DNA of 64,000 nucleotides from positions 310,001 to 374,000 of the forward strand of contig NZ_JAMYDU010000001.1 of assembly GCF_024138395.1 (NCBI RefSeq). Direction: 5' to 3'. The notes beneath the pieces are model-generated. The model did no database searches and was not told where the DNA came from. It saw only the letters and a list, made by a program, of their open reading frames with translations. Below are positions 8,686 to 18,459 of this stretch, piece after piece. The translations under genes and the position numbers were made by a program. Position 1 is the stretch's first letter. The number at the start of each line of letters is the position of its first letter. Origin of the DNA: Pseudomonas mandelii (lineage in GTDB: Bacteria; Pseudomonadota; Gammaproteobacteria; Pseudomonadales; Pseudomonadaceae).

Positions 8686-9966
8686 TCAAGCAGTCAGGGA
8701 GTAGATCAACGCAGTAATCGCCACCAGGCCCACCGCTGTCACGAAGACATTGGAAGCATGACCACGAAAGCGCGCCATGGCCGGAACCTTGCGGATCGCG
8801 TACATCGGCATCAGGAACAGGATTGCCGCGATGATCGGGCCGCCGAGGGTTTCGATCATGCCGAGAATGCTCGGGTTCAGCGTGGCAACGATCCAGCAGA
8901 CCACCAGCATGAACGTCGCAGTCATACGGTCCAGCGTCTTCGGTGCCGGGCGCTTGCCACTCTTGACGATCAGGCCCTTCAAGCCTTCGCTGGCGCCGAT
9001 GTAGTGGCCCAGGAACGACTTGGAGATGGCCACGAAAGCGATCAACGGCGCGGCGAAGGCGATGGTCGGGTTGCTGAAGTGGTTGGCCAGGTACGACAGG
9101 ATCGACAGGTTCTGCGCCTTGGCTTCCGCCAGTTGTGCCGGCGACAGGGTCAGCACGCAGCTGAAGACGAAGAACAGCACCATCACCACCATCAAGAGGT
9201 GGGCGCGGGACAGGATCTGCGAGCTGCGCTCTTCGGCATGCACGCCGTAGCGACGCTTCTGGTCCACCGCAAACGCCGAGATGATCGGCGAATGGTTGAA
9301 CGAGAACACCATCACCGGAATCGCCAGCCATAGAGTGTGCAGCAGCGCCGATGGCTCAGGCAGCGTGGTCGCGGTGCTGAGAATGCCGCCATTCCAGTGC
9401 GGAACCAGGAACACCGCCAGGAACAGCAGCGCGACGATGAACGGATACACCATCAGGCTCATGGCCTTGACGATCACCTGCTCACCGCAACGCACCACTG
9501 CCAACAGGCCGAGAATCAGCACGAACGACAGCACGGCGCGCGGTGGCGGCATGATGTGCAGTTGATGTTCGAGGAAACTGCCCACGGTGTTGGTCAGGGC
9601 CACGCTATAGATCAACAGGATCGGAAAGATCGCAAAGAAATACAGCAACGTGATCAGCGCACCGGCCTTGATGCCAAAGTGTTCTTCCACCACTTCGGTG
9701 ATGTCAGCGCCTTCGCGGCCGGACAACACGAAGCGGGTCAGGCCACGGTGGGCGTAAAACGTCATGGGGAACGCCAGCAACGCCAGGACCAGCAGCGGCC
9801 AGAAGCCGCCTAGCCCCGCGTTGATCGGCAAAAACAGGGTACCCGCCCCGATTGCCGTGCCAAACAGGCCCAGCATCCAGGTGGTGTCATGGCGATTCCA
9901 GCTTTCGAGACTCGCTGGTGTCGCCGCTACATAGCGTTCGTCGACGCTATTGGCCTGATCATTCAT
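8686..9966 (-). CDS. HAAAP-family (SdaC-like) serine/amino-acid transporter
   Basis: 426-residue inner-membrane permease with about eleven hydrophobic segments, of the hydroxy/aromatic amino-acid permease family (SdaC/TdcC type). Recognisable text includes GLFGTAIGAGTLFLPINAG in TM1, NHSPIISAF in the mid-protein cytoplasmic region and SKSFLGHYIGASEGLKG. Such carriers import serine or threonine with protons. The start at 9966 (MNDQANSVD) has GGAG about 11 nt upstream; an in-frame start at 9993 adds nine basic residues. Substrate choice within the family is inferred. Confidence 0.8.
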   Translation of the reverse strand: MNDQANSVDERYVAATPASLESWNRHDTTWMLGLFGTAIGAGTLFLPINAGLGGFWPLLVLALLAFPMTFYAHRGLTRFVLSGREGADITEVVEEHFGIKAGALITLLYFFAIFPILLIYSVALTNTVGSFLEHQLHIMPPPRAVLSFVLILGLLAVVRCGEQVIVKAMSLMVYPFIVALLFLAVFLVPHWNGGILSTATTLPEPSALLHTLWLAIPVMVFSFNHSPIISAFAVDQKRRYGVHAEERSSQILSRAHLLMVVMVLFFVFSCVLTLSPAQLAEAKAQNLSILSYLANHFSNPTIAFAAPLIAFVAISKSFLGHYIGASEGLKGLIVKSGKRPAPKTLDRMTATFMLVVCWIVATLNPSILGMIETLGGPIIAAILFLMPMYAIRKVPAMARFRGHASNVFVTAVGLVAITALIYSLTA

Positions 9967-10443
9967 CCGGTCGGATCTCCGCTTTCCGGTCACTTGCCAC
10001 CCGGTCAGGACGAGTCGGAAAAAACCGACAGGCAGCGCCCTGGCCGAAACAGGGGCGCGATTGTCCGGGATTAATCAACAGAAGCAAAGGCTTAGCTGAG
10101 GAATGGTTATGCGGATCAGATGCGGCTGGCCCTGCGTTCTTCTGTAGGAGCGAGGCTTGCCCGCGAAGAACGATAACGCGGTACTCCTGATGGACCGAGG
10201 CGACTGGTTCGCGGGCAAGCCTCGCTCCTACACAGATTGCATTACGGCTGCGCAACATTCATCGCGGACAAATCCTCTCCATCTGCCTCGCACTGATCTA
10301 GTGTTGTCATTAGAAGGATCGCAGGCTTCGCCAGCTCCTACCCTTGGTAGCCAAAACCCCTGGCCATTGCCAAACCGCTCTGGCGTCAGCAATCTGAAGT
10401 GACGTTCGAGCCCCCGACATTCCGCTGCCCGCAGGAGCCCAGC
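9967..10443. other. 477-nt divergent intergenic region with repeats
   Basis: Contents: the promoter side of the SdaC-like gene, an imperfect hairpin near 10035-10060 (GCGCCCTG and CAGGGGCGC), the REPIN at 10143-10232, and a half element at 10317-10341 (GATCGCAGGCTTCGCCAGCT) like families C/D. AGGAG at 10433-10437 is the ribosome-binding site of the downstream dehydrogenase. I see no convincing promoter boxes. Confidence 0.5.
10143..10232. repeat. REPIN (inverted pair of family-A REPs)
   Basis: A forward REP starts at 10143 and the reverse complement ends at 10232. The inner arms also pair (CGCGAAGAAC...GGTTCGCG). Confidence 0.88.
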
Positions 10444-11415
10444 ATGACCGCAACTGTTCTGGTACTGGTTGAAACCATTAATGAATACCTGCCGATTCTC
10501 GAACATCAGGGGTTTCATTTGATCCTGGCCCCGACCCCGGCCGAGCGCGCCGCTGCCATTGCCCGACAGGGCAGTCAGATTGATGCGGTGCTGACCCGCG
10601 GTCCATTGGGCCTGCACGCCAATGAAATTGCCGCCCTGCCCAATCTCAAGATCATCTGCGTGATCGGCGCCGGCTATGAGCACGTCGACCTGCAAGCCGC
10701 CGCCGACCGCGGCATCACCGTCACCAACGGGGCCGGCGTCAATGCCTCTTCCGTCGCCGACCACGCCATGGCGTTGCTGCTGGCGCTGGTGCGCGACATT
10801 CCCCGTTGCGATGCTGCCGTGCGTCGGGGCGAATGGCCGAAAATCATGCGCCCTTCCCTAGCGGGTAAACGCCTGGGCATCCTCGGCCTCGGTGCCGTCG
10901 GCATCGCTATCGCCAAACGTGCCGCCAACGGCTTCGACATGAGCGTGAGTTACCACAACCGCCAGCATCGCAGCGACGTGCCCTACAGCTTCTGCTCGAC
11001 GCCGACCGAACTGGCGCGCCACTCGGATTTCCTGATAGTCGCCGCACCCGGCGGGCTCGGTACCCAGCACTTGATCAACAGGCAGGTACTCGACGCTTTA
11101 GGGCCCAACGGATTTATCGTCAATATCGCGCGGGCCAGCGTGATCGTCACGGCAGACCTGATAAGCGCGCTGGAGCAACGACGGATTGCTGGCGCCGCCC
11201 TGGATGTCTTCGATAACGAACCCCAGGTGCCGGACGCCCTCAAGGGACTGGCCAACGTGATTCTGACGCCGCATGTCGCCGGATTGTCCCCGGAAGCCAC
11301 CCAAGGCACCGTGGAACTGGTCGGCAAAAACCTGACGGCGTTTTTTTCCGGGCAACCGGTCCTGACCCCGATTGCTTTACCGCCGCCGTCGGCAGCCGCC
11401 CGGAACACTCATTAA
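10444..11415 (+). CDS. D-isomer-specific 2-hydroxyacid dehydrogenase (hydroxypyruvate/glyoxylate reductase-like)
   Basis: 323-residue NAD(P)H-dependent oxidoreductase. The Rossmann loop is GLGAVG at about 147-152, and the catalytic triad is Arg230 (IARASV), Glu259 (DNEPQ) and His277 (TPHVAG). It probably reduces 2-ketoacids such as glyoxylate or hydroxypyruvate; substrate is not determined by these motifs. The ATG at 10444 has AGGAG upstream; an in-frame start at 10399 is less well placed. Its stop is only 8 nt from the stop of the convergent tssA gene, so there is no room for a terminator between them. Confidence 0.85.
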   Translation: MTATVLVLVETINEYLPILEHQGFHLILAPTPAERAAAIARQGSQIDAVLTRGPLGLHANEIAALPNLKIICVIGAGYEHVDLQAAADRGITVTNGAGVNASSVADHAMALLLALVRDIPRCDAAVRRGEWPKIMRPSLAGKRLGILGLGAVGIAIAKRAANGFDMSVSYHNRQHRSDVPYSFCSTPTELARHSDFLIVAAPGGLGTQHLINRQVLDALGPNGFIVNIARASVIVTADLISALEQRRIAGAALDVFDNEPQVPDALKGLANVILTPHVAGLSPEATQGTVELVGKNLTAFFSGQPVLTPIALPPPSAAARNTH

Positions 11416-11423
11416 AGGAACCA

Positions 11424-12512
11424 CTAAAGGACGCCCAACAGCGTCCACAGTCGACGGGATTCGGCATCGGCGCTTATCAGCTCCCCAAGCAACTCGCTCA
11501 GGGGCTTGTTGCCCCACTCCACGCCCCGTTTAATCAAATAGGGCACCGGGCTGTGGGGTTCGGTGCGCGCCAGGTACTCGGCGATCAACAGCAATTGCCG
11601 GTACGCCTCTTCACGATTCGCCGGCTCGCTGAACGTCTGAGGGGCCGGGATGATGTCCGGCACAGCGGCTGGGCTCGATGTCGCCACCGCAGGCGTTTCG
11701 ACAGGCGCCGGGGTTGGTTTTCGTGGGTGCATGGCGATGAACTCCTGAACCAGCGTCAACAACGCTTCGATCACATCCTGCAGCGCTTTGAAGCCTGGGG
11801 CCTGGTTGCCGAGATACGCGTCGCTCCACACCTCCAGGCGTTGCAAGTGCTGCTGGCTGAGCAGCAGCGTGCCCTGGCTGCGCAACCAGAATGACAACGG
11901 GGTGGCGCGAATCTGTTCGGTGAGTTTTTTCTGTTCGTTGCGCGCGTTCTCGGCTGAGGTCTTGGCCGTTTTACTGTCGCTGGCCTGTACCTGGAGCAGC
12001 TGCAACCGGCGCCAGGCATCCAGACAGAAACCATCGAATTCATTGTTGCGCGGCTCGAACAACGGCACTCGGGTCAGCAACACTTCAGCGTAGCGTCGAG
12101 CCAGCCATTCGAGCGGTATCACCCGCCATGACTGATCGCCGTCCTCAGCCTGTGGGTGCAGGTGCTCGGGATAGCGTTCGCATAACCCGGCCACCAGCGC
12201 CAGGCTGCCCGGCAAACCTTCGAGCCCGTCCTGATGCAGCCAGGCCTCCCCCAGCCAGGCGCTGAGCATCAAATCCTTGCTGCGTTCGAGCAGCAGGCTG
12301 GTGGTCAGTTTTTCCAGTTCCGGCCATTGGGCGCGCTTGATCGACGACTGCCACACCCCCGTGGGCAAACTGGTGTCGTCCTCACGGCGCAGTTCGCGCA
12401 ACCGGTCGAACTCAGGCTCATAGCGCAGGTCCTGGCCACAGGGCGCCTCCGCGCTGATCGGTTCGAGCAGTTGGGTGATCAGTTCCGGCAACGGCGTTGA
12501 AGGTTGATTCAC
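11424..12512 (-). CDS. tssA: T6SS protein TssA
   Basis: 362-residue type VI secretion component with the N-terminal ImpA-N domain (about 10-125; motif PCGQDLRYEPEFDRL), which defines TssA. A Pro/Ala-rich linker follows, then a C-terminal helical region (EEAYRQLLLIAEYL; HSPVPYLIKRGVEWG). TssA coordinates baseplate assembly and sheath polymerisation. It is the last gene of the tssJ-K-L-M-A arm and overlaps tssM by 4 nt (ATGA), so it is co-translated with it. Confidence 0.9.
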   Translation of the reverse strand: MNQPSTPLPELITQLLEPISAEAPCGQDLRYEPEFDRLRELRREDDTSLPTGVWQSSIKRAQWPELEKLTTSLLLERSKDLMLSAWLGEAWLHQDGLEGLPGSLALVAGLCERYPEHLHPQAEDGDQSWRVIPLEWLARRYAEVLLTRVPLFEPRNNEFDGFCLDAWRRLQLLQVQASDSKTAKTSAENARNEQKKLTEQIRATPLSFWLRSQGTLLLSQQHLQRLEVWSDAYLGNQAPGFKALQDVIEALLTLVQEFIAMHPRKPTPAPVETPAVATSSPAAVPDIIPAPQTFSEPANREEAYRQLLLIAEYLARTEPHSPVPYLIKRGVEWGNKPLSELLGELISADAESRRLWTLLGVL

Positions 12513-15500
12513 AGGCCCTCCTTTTGCGGTTCGATGTCCTGGGCTTCAATGCCCGCGGTCGATCTCGTCACCATGAACGGTGAGCGTGGGGCCCGGGTTG
12601 GCAAGGGCTGAATGGACAACGGCAATTTCGAGCCCTGGGTCATCAACGACAGACGCACAAACATCAGGGTTTGCTCGGCGGTGGCGGTGCTGGACTGCGT
12701 CGTCACGGGCAGGCGCAAGGTCAACGGAAAATCCGTGTAGTCCATGTTCGGCTGGCGTTGCACCGACACGTGCGAACGCATCAAGCGCAATAACGACCAC
12801 GGACCGCTGTACTCCCAGCCCGCTTCCAGATCCCGCACCACCAGGCTCGGCTGTAACGGATCGTTGGCCGGGCGCTGGTAGCCATTTCGGGCCCAACGCA
12901 AGGTCAGCCGAATCGGTTGGCCGACCATCCAGCGCAGGTTCTGCTGAGCCTCGCCGGGGTAGCTGAGCTGTTGATTGCCGGCATTCAAGCCCCAGGCGAT
13001 CACCTGATCGGCACCGCGTTCTTCCTCTCGATCGGTGCGCCAGCGCACGTCCATCTCCAGCCCCAACACACCGCTCTTGTCGCGCACAAACATCGGACCC
13101 AGCCAGGTGCTGGCTTGCTTCAGACGATTGAGAAAGTCCTCGGCGGCCAAGCGCTCCGGGGTCTGGCTCAGCAGCAATCCGGCCTGCGCCACCGGCAAAC
13201 GCTTGTCGATCAGTTCCAGTAAATGCTGAACCCTGGCCGGGTCGGCGTCAGCCGCTTGAAGGCCATTGGCAAACGGAAAGCGCTCCGCCAGGTACTGATT
13301 GAAATAGTTGGCCAAGTCGTTCCACGCCGCCGCGGCCTGTTGCTGTTGCAGGAATTGGCAGCGTTGCATGGCGGTTTGTTGCAGATCCACCGCTCGTAAC
13401 GCCAGTGTTCCGCGCCCGCCAGACAGGTTGGCGGTTTGCAGGATCTGGCCGCAGGACGTGGCGTCCATTTCGATGAAGTCGCGGCTCACCAACTGCTCGA
13501 TCTGCGCCGGCGAACTGGCGGGATTCTGCTCCTTGTACTTGAGCAGTTCGTCGTTGAGCGCATTGAACTGCGTCACACGTTCATAATCCAGCGCCGAGAG
13601 ATTCTGTTGCTGCACTTTCAGCCATTCCAGCGCCGAAGTGCGGCGCTCGGTGATGCCGAGCATGGTGTTGAATTGCTGCTTGAGGCTCAGTTTCAAATCC
13701 TGCACGTCGTTGGCGCCATACAGTTGCAGCCCCAGGTTTTTCGAGCCGTCCCACTGACTGATTTCGGCGCGTCCGCTGAACAGGGGCTGGGCGACGATTT
13801 CATCGAGGCCACTGATAACTTCGGCCAAGGCGCGGCGGTTCAAGGCTGTTTGCAAACGCGTGGCCAGATCGCTGCGACGCACCTCGACAAAGGCTTTCTG
13901 CAAGGCAATCGCCTGGGAGGCCTGCACATTGAAGACGCCGCCGTGGGCCTGCGCATTGTGCTCGCGCAGGCTCGACAACATGGCCTTGACCACCGCGCCT
14001 TCGGCCGCTTGCAGCAATGCACCGCGATACGCCGGGGGAATACGCGGCAACTCTTCGGCGGCGTAACTCTTGTAGCTGGCGAAATAGTTCAGCGCACTGT
14101 CGAGGTCATCGCCATCAACACCCTGCCCCTGCCCACTCGGGGCTTCGGACCGATCCGCCTGTAAGGCGATGGCCACAAAGTCACGTTTGAATAGCGCCTG
14201 CACGGCGTTATTGAGCTGCACCACATGTTCCTGCAAGACCAGTTGCCCACTGCCTTGCTGAATCAACAAATTATCCCGGGAACCGGCCTGAACGATCCAT
14301 TGATCGCGAAAGCTCTGCTGCAGCTTGGCCGCCTGCATCTCCAACTGTTGTTCCAGTTGCGGTCCGAGCAAGACACTTTTGCGCACATTGTCCAGCAACT
14401 CGCGATAGCCAGGCACCAGGTCCTGACCTTTGCCCCGGCCCCACGCCGAATTCGTCAGGCCGATCACAGTTTGCAGGTCATCGACCAGTGCTCGCAAATC
14501 TTCGAGCTCGGTGAGGGTGTTGCCACTGCCGGCTTCGAGCCGTTCCAGATGCAGCTTGAGATAACCGGCCTGACGCACGAAATTGTCGGCCAAGAAATAC
14601 TGATCCAGCCAGCGCTCCATGAGCCCGAGGAAATTTTCCTCGATCACCGGACTCTCGACGGTCAGGTCCAGTGGCCGCAAGTCGCTGCCATCCACATCGA
14701 ATAACGCCCGGTTGTAAAAACCGGCACGGTGCAAAGTGCCGACGTTGAGGTTTAGCGATAACGCGTTGTTGCTCAGCAACACCAGGTCTTCGAGGGGGGC
14801 CTTGGGGCTGTTCAGCGCCTGACTGAACCACTGGTTCTGCTGCTCCAGACGTACCGCGCGCTCTACCAGATCCTTGGCCTTGACGTAGTTTTGCCATTGG
14901 GCCGGATCTTCGCTTTCAACGTTGCCCCGTCGTTCGGTGTTGCGGATGGTCTTGAGTTGCGCCAGCTCCGCGCTCAACAGGTCGCGCAACGGCAGCATCA
15001 AATGGTTGTGGGCGGTCAGGCGCAACTCGCTTGCCAGCTGCGCATCCAGCGAAGAGAACCAGGAGGTCGGAAATACCACCGAGGTGAAGCTCCAGCCCGG
15101 CGCCTTTTCCAGCACCCGCCAGAACCCCTGGACGTTGCGCCGGGTCGACTCCAGCCGATGAGATTCATCGGTGACCGCCGCGTAGTTTTTCTGCGCCCCT
15201 TGCAACAGGCGCGAGAGTTCATGGGCCTCCTTGACCGAATCCTGCCAGACCCACAGCATGCCCGCGCCCCAAACCACCGCGACCACCAGCGCCACTGCTC
15301 CGGTCACGCGCTGCCAGCGCTGACGCAGGCGTAACAGACGCGGCACCACCTGGGCCAGGCCGCGCTCGGCAACCACCCGCCGCTGCCACAATTGCCGGGC
15401 GAAGGCGCTTTGCTGCAACCCGGTGTCGTAGGCCGAAAAGCCGTCAGTGCTGTCTTCCGAGGGCTGATTGGCAGTGAAATAAATACCGCGAAAGCGCGGC

Positions 15501-16345
15501 GCCTCGCCTTGAGCATTGCCCTGAAAAACCGGCTCCAGCAAAGATTGCAGATGGCGCCGCATGGCTTCGAAGCGTTCCGGCAAGCCATACAATTCGCTGC
15601 TCAACTGCCCGGACAAGGCGCCGATTTCGATGATCGATTCCGCCAAGGCCCGAGTCACCTGATCCAGCGCCTGATCGCTCCATTGCGCTTGCCAGACCGC
15701 ATCGATCCCGTGGGGCGACGACCAACCCACCGTGCGTTCGCGGGCCTCGACCGGTAGCGCGGTGATCAATTCCTGAAAGCCCGGCAACTCTTCCATGCCG
15801 GTAATGACCACGTACACCGGCAGGCTCAGCCCGAACCGTTGCAACACATCGATGAAGCGCCGGCGCGCCGCCAACCCGAGGGTCGTGGCTTGCTCGACGT
15901 TGCCCAAGCGGCTGACCGGCACCGTCCAGATCACCCCGTCCAGCGGACGTTGACTGCGCAGGCGCAAGATCAATCCCAGCAAGCGCCACCAGCCGCCCCG
16001 TTGCAAGTGCATGCCTTCATCCGGCAAAAACAGCGCCTGTGGCACCACCAATACCGCACCTTCAGGGTCCGACCACCAGCGACCGAACCAGGCCGGTTTG
16101 TCGGTGGGCTGCAAGCGCCACTGCGTACACAACTGCGTGCCCTGGGTTTCGTTGCCGAGCATCAGCAGCCATGGAATCTGGTAGCGGTCCTGGGCGCCCT
16201 GCTCCTGCTCCATGTGCCGCACCGCCAGGTAAAAACTGCGAATCGCCGCACCGCTTTGCGTGCGCAACCACCAAACCGCCACCCCGATAATCGCCAGCAC
16301 CAACAGCACGGCGATGATGAGGCCGATAATCCCCAGCGTGCTCAT
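12509..16345 (-). CDS. tssM: T6SS membrane-complex protein TssM (IcmF)
   Basis: 1278-residue inner-membrane protein that joins TssL and TssJ in the T6SS trans-envelope complex. It has an N-terminal TM (about 4-27), a cytoplasmic IcmF NTPase-like domain, a second TM near 345-365 and a large periplasmic IcmF-related plus C-terminal domain. The expected Walker A site after the first TM reads LMLGNETQGTQL, lacking the GKT/S of active P-loops, so nucleotide binding is doubtful. It overlaps tssL by 4 nt and tssA by 4 nt. Length is normal for the family. Confidence 0.92.
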   Translation of the reverse strand: MSTLGIIGLIIAVLLVLAIIGVAVWWLRTQSGAAIRSFYLAVRHMEQEQGAQDRYQIPWLLMLGNETQGTQLCTQWRLQPTDKPAWFGRWWSDPEGAVLVVPQALFLPDEGMHLQRGGWWRLLGLILRLRSQRPLDGVIWTVPVSRLGNVEQATTLGLAARRRFIDVLQRFGLSLPVYVVITGMEELPGFQELITALPVEARERTVGWSSPHGIDAVWQAQWSDQALDQVTRALAESIIEIGALSGQLSSELYGLPERFEAMRRHLQSLLEPVFQGNAQGEAPRFRGIYFTANQPSEDSTDGFSAYDTGLQQSAFARQLWQRRVVAERGLAQVVPRLLRLRQRWQRVTGAVALVVAVVWGAGMLWVWQDSVKEAHELSRLLQGAQKNYAAVTDESHRLESTRRNVQGFWRVLEKAPGWSFTSVVFPTSWFSSLDAQLASELRLTAHNHLMLPLRDLLSAELAQLKTIRNTERRGNVESEDPAQWQNYVKAKDLVERAVRLEQQNQWFSQALNSPKAPLEDLVLLSNNALSLNLNVGTLHRAGFYNRALFDVDGSDLRPLDLTVESPVIEENFLGLMERWLDQYFLADNFVRQAGYLKLHLERLEAGSGNTLTELEDLRALVDDLQTVIGLTNSAWGRGKGQDLVPGYRELLDNVRKSVLLGPQLEQQLEMQAAKLQQSFRDQWIVQAGSRDNLLIQQGSGQLVLQEHVVQLNNAVQALFKRDFVAIALQADRSEAPSGQGQGVDGDDLDSALNYFASYKSYAAEELPRIPPAYRGALLQAAEGAVVKAMLSSLREHNAQAHGGVFNVQASQAIALQKAFVEVRRSDLATRLQTALNRRALAEVISGLDEIVAQPLFSGRAEISQWDGSKNLGLQLYGANDVQDLKLSLKQQFNTMLGITERRTSALEWLKVQQQNLSALDYERVTQFNALNDELLKYKEQNPASSPAQIEQLVSRDFIEMDATSCGQILQTANLSGGRGTLALRAVDLQQTAMQRCQFLQQQQAAAAWNDLANYFNQYLAERFPFANGLQAADADPARVQHLLELIDKRLPVAQAGLLLSQTPERLAAEDFLNRLKQASTWLGPMFVRDKSGVLGLEMDVRWRTDREEERGADQVIAWGLNAGNQQLSYPGEAQQNLRWMVGQPIRLTLRWARNGYQRPANDPLQPSLVVRDLEAGWEYSGPWSLLRLMRSHVSVQRQPNMDYTDFPLTLRLPVTTQSSTATAEQTLMFVRLSLMTQGSKLPLSIQPLPTRAPRSPFMVTRSTAGIEAQDIEPQKEGL

Positions 16346-17109
16346 GAGTCTTGCTCCGAGGCGGTCACGGAATCGGTCAACTGCAAGACCGGTTCGAGTT
16401 CCAGACGAATGTCACGCCAGAACAACTGCCCCAACCCGGTCAGCAGCAGCACCATGGCGAGAATCCCCAGGCCCAGGCGAAAACCGTCGGGCAACGAAAG
16501 GCGCACCGGCAATTGCACCGGCGGCACGGCCGAAGGTTGTTCGAGCCGGGCACTGACGTCGGCATAATCCGCCTCGTGCTGCCAGGCAAAGGTGAACAGC
16601 GCCAGGCGCCATTTTTCATGCTGGGCCTGATTCTGCTCGCCGCGCAGACGTCCCTGAAACCCCAACACCAGACACTGCAGATAGACATTGGCCAGATCGC
16701 GAGTGGTGGGGATTTGTTCGTCCAGCAGCTCCTTGATCGCCAGCGGTATCCGTTCACCGGCCTGACGGCTGGAATACAACCGCGATTCCAGCGGTTTTTC
16801 CTGCCAGGCCGACTGGCCCGGCCACGGCGTAAACAGCAAGGTTTCATCGACCAGCGCGACAAAGGCATAGACCAGCGCCTTGACTTGCTCTGTGGCGGCG
16901 TCACCGACTTTGGCGAATGCCGTTCTCCAAAGACGCTGGGAGATCTGCGTGGAGAGTTCGACCACCGCTTCCACCAGCGCCTCGTCCTCGCTGTCCTTGG
17001 GCAACTGGTTCCAGTCCTGGGACCATTGCTGCCAGGCCTGGCGAAAAGCACTGCTCAATGGTGCTTCGTGGAGGCCTCGTGTACCCGACCCGACATTGCC
17101 CTCAGACAT
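16342..17109 (-). CDS. tssL: T6SS membrane-complex protein TssL (DotU/IcmH)
   Basis: 255-residue DotU-family protein: a cytoplasmic helical domain with the family core ALVYAFVALVDETLL and LVLGFQGRLRGEQ, and one C-terminal TM (about 215-237, LGILAMVLLLTGLGQLFW). It has no OmpA-type peptidoglycan-binding extension, so anchoring to the cell wall would need another protein. The ATG at 17109 follows AAGGAA. It overlaps tssM by 4 nt and starts 18 nt after tssK. Confidence 0.92.
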   Translation of the reverse strand: MSEGNVGSGTRGLHEAPLSSAFRQAWQQWSQDWNQLPKDSEDEALVEAVVELSTQISQRLWRTAFAKVGDAATEQVKALVYAFVALVDETLLFTPWPGQSAWQEKPLESRLYSSRQAGERIPLAIKELLDEQIPTTRDLANVYLQCLVLGFQGRLRGEQNQAQHEKWRLALFTFAWQHEADYADVSARLEQPSAVPPVQLPVRLSLPDGFRLGLGILAMVLLLTGLGQLFWRDIRLELEPVLQLTDSVTASEQDS

Positions 17110-17127
17110 ATGACGTTCCTTCCTTGA

Positions 17128-18459
17128 TCAAGCACTTTCACCCGCCTGGGCGACAAACAACACCACTTGCCATGGACTGCTGGCCAGCCTGGAAGCCGGT
17201 GCGGCAATCAGCAACGGCAACTGCCCGTCGAACCATTGGCCTTCGGCCGTTACCACAAACAACCGCGTATCGTCGCCAACGCTGTAGGCCACTTGTTCAT
17301 TGCGACTCATGGCCTGATGGGACAACCCGCTCATGCGCTGGCGACTGAGCAGCGCGATGTGCGGCTGCGACGCAATGATCGCCCCGCGCAACCATTCACT
17401 CGCGGCCTGTTCGCTGGCACCGTTGGGCATGCGCAAACCGATGACCAGCCGTTGGTTCGGTTGGTCGTCGGGCAACTGAATCGAGAAAGTCTGTTCACTG
17501 CGTTCGAACGCCAGGCTGCGGTAACCGGCGCGAATCAGTTCGAGGGTCTTTTCAAGCCAGTCGAGCACCGCTTCATAGCCGCGCTGCAATTCAAGAAAAT
17601 CCAGCGGAGCAAACGCCGGAACACCGGCCAATGGATCGAGCGCCGACCAAGCGCCAGCCAGCCCGAGCAGCAAGCCATACAGTGCCTGAGGCGTCGCCAC
17701 CCGACTGTTCAGCAGGCCTTCGACTTCCGGCAGCCGCGCCCAGAGCGCCGTCAACTGACGGCGAATTTCCAGCGCGTCGTCCTGATTGCCGGCCTGCTGC
17801 GCCTGGCGCAAACGACCGGCGAGGAACATGCATTTCTCCCGCGCCCGGGCACATAGCCCCGCCACGCGCCGACCCACTACCGACTCAGGCAACAGGCACG
17901 GCGTCGGCGGGGTGTAAGGCAATTGAAGAAAGCCGCCGCCCTCCTTGCGAATTCTCAGCAGCGGCAGGCAGACGGAATCCGCCTTGTTCAACTGCGTGCA
18001 CAAACGCGGGTTCGGACGCCAGACCGTGATCGATTCGGGGTACTCGCCGCTCGTGAGATCCGGCAACGCGTCGCCGACCACCGATTGCAATCGACCCTTG
18101 AGCGGCAGCAACTGCCCTGCGCGCCACAGCGGACTGATCGCCAGATACACCGTGACGGTGGCGTTGTCCGTGGCGTCGATCGCTTCACTGACGTCGAGCT
18201 CCAGCATCGGCCCCACACCAGCCTGCAGATTGACCGGCAAACCGTCCGGCAAGGTCGCCTGTAAATTGATCAGTCGTACCAGCCCGGCGCTCAATGCCGA
18301 AGGATCGAACTCGACGCGAGTCACGCCCCAGAACCACGGATTACAGGCCTGGGCAAAATGCGCCACCAGCGCCTCGGCCCGCAGCCCTTGCAACTGAAAA
18401 TGCTGGGGCAACAACTGCATGCCCTCATGCCAGCAAACCGCGTCAGGTAGCAGACTCAT
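17128..18459 (-). CDS. tssK: T6SS baseplate protein TssK
   Basis: 443-residue TssK, the trimeric adaptor linking the baseplate wedge (TssEFG) to the TssJLM membrane complex. The diagnostic N terminus is present (VCWHEGMQLLPQHFQ), as are the later DLEL-type strand region and a C-terminal head domain (SYNTPG-like text belongs to the neighbouring tssJ, not to this gene). Its start overlaps the tssJ stop by 4 nt. Confidence 0.93.
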   Translation of the reverse strand: MSLLPDAVCWHEGMQLLPQHFQLQGLRAEALVAHFAQACNPWFWGVTRVEFDPSALSAGLVRLINLQATLPDGLPVNLQAGVGPMLELDVSEAIDATDNATVTVYLAISPLWRAGQLLPLKGRLQSVVGDALPDLTSGEYPESITVWRPNPRLCTQLNKADSVCLPLLRIRKEGGGFLQLPYTPPTPCLLPESVVGRRVAGLCARAREKCMFLAGRLRQAQQAGNQDDALEIRRQLTALWARLPEVEGLLNSRVATPQALYGLLLGLAGAWSALDPLAGVPAFAPLDFLELQRGYEAVLDWLEKTLELIRAGYRSLAFERSEQTFSIQLPDDQPNQRLVIGLRMPNGASEQAASEWLRGAIIASQPHIALLSRQRMSGLSHQAMSRNEQVAYSVGDDTRLFVVTAEGQWFDGQLPLLIAAPASRLASSPWQVVLFVAQAGESA

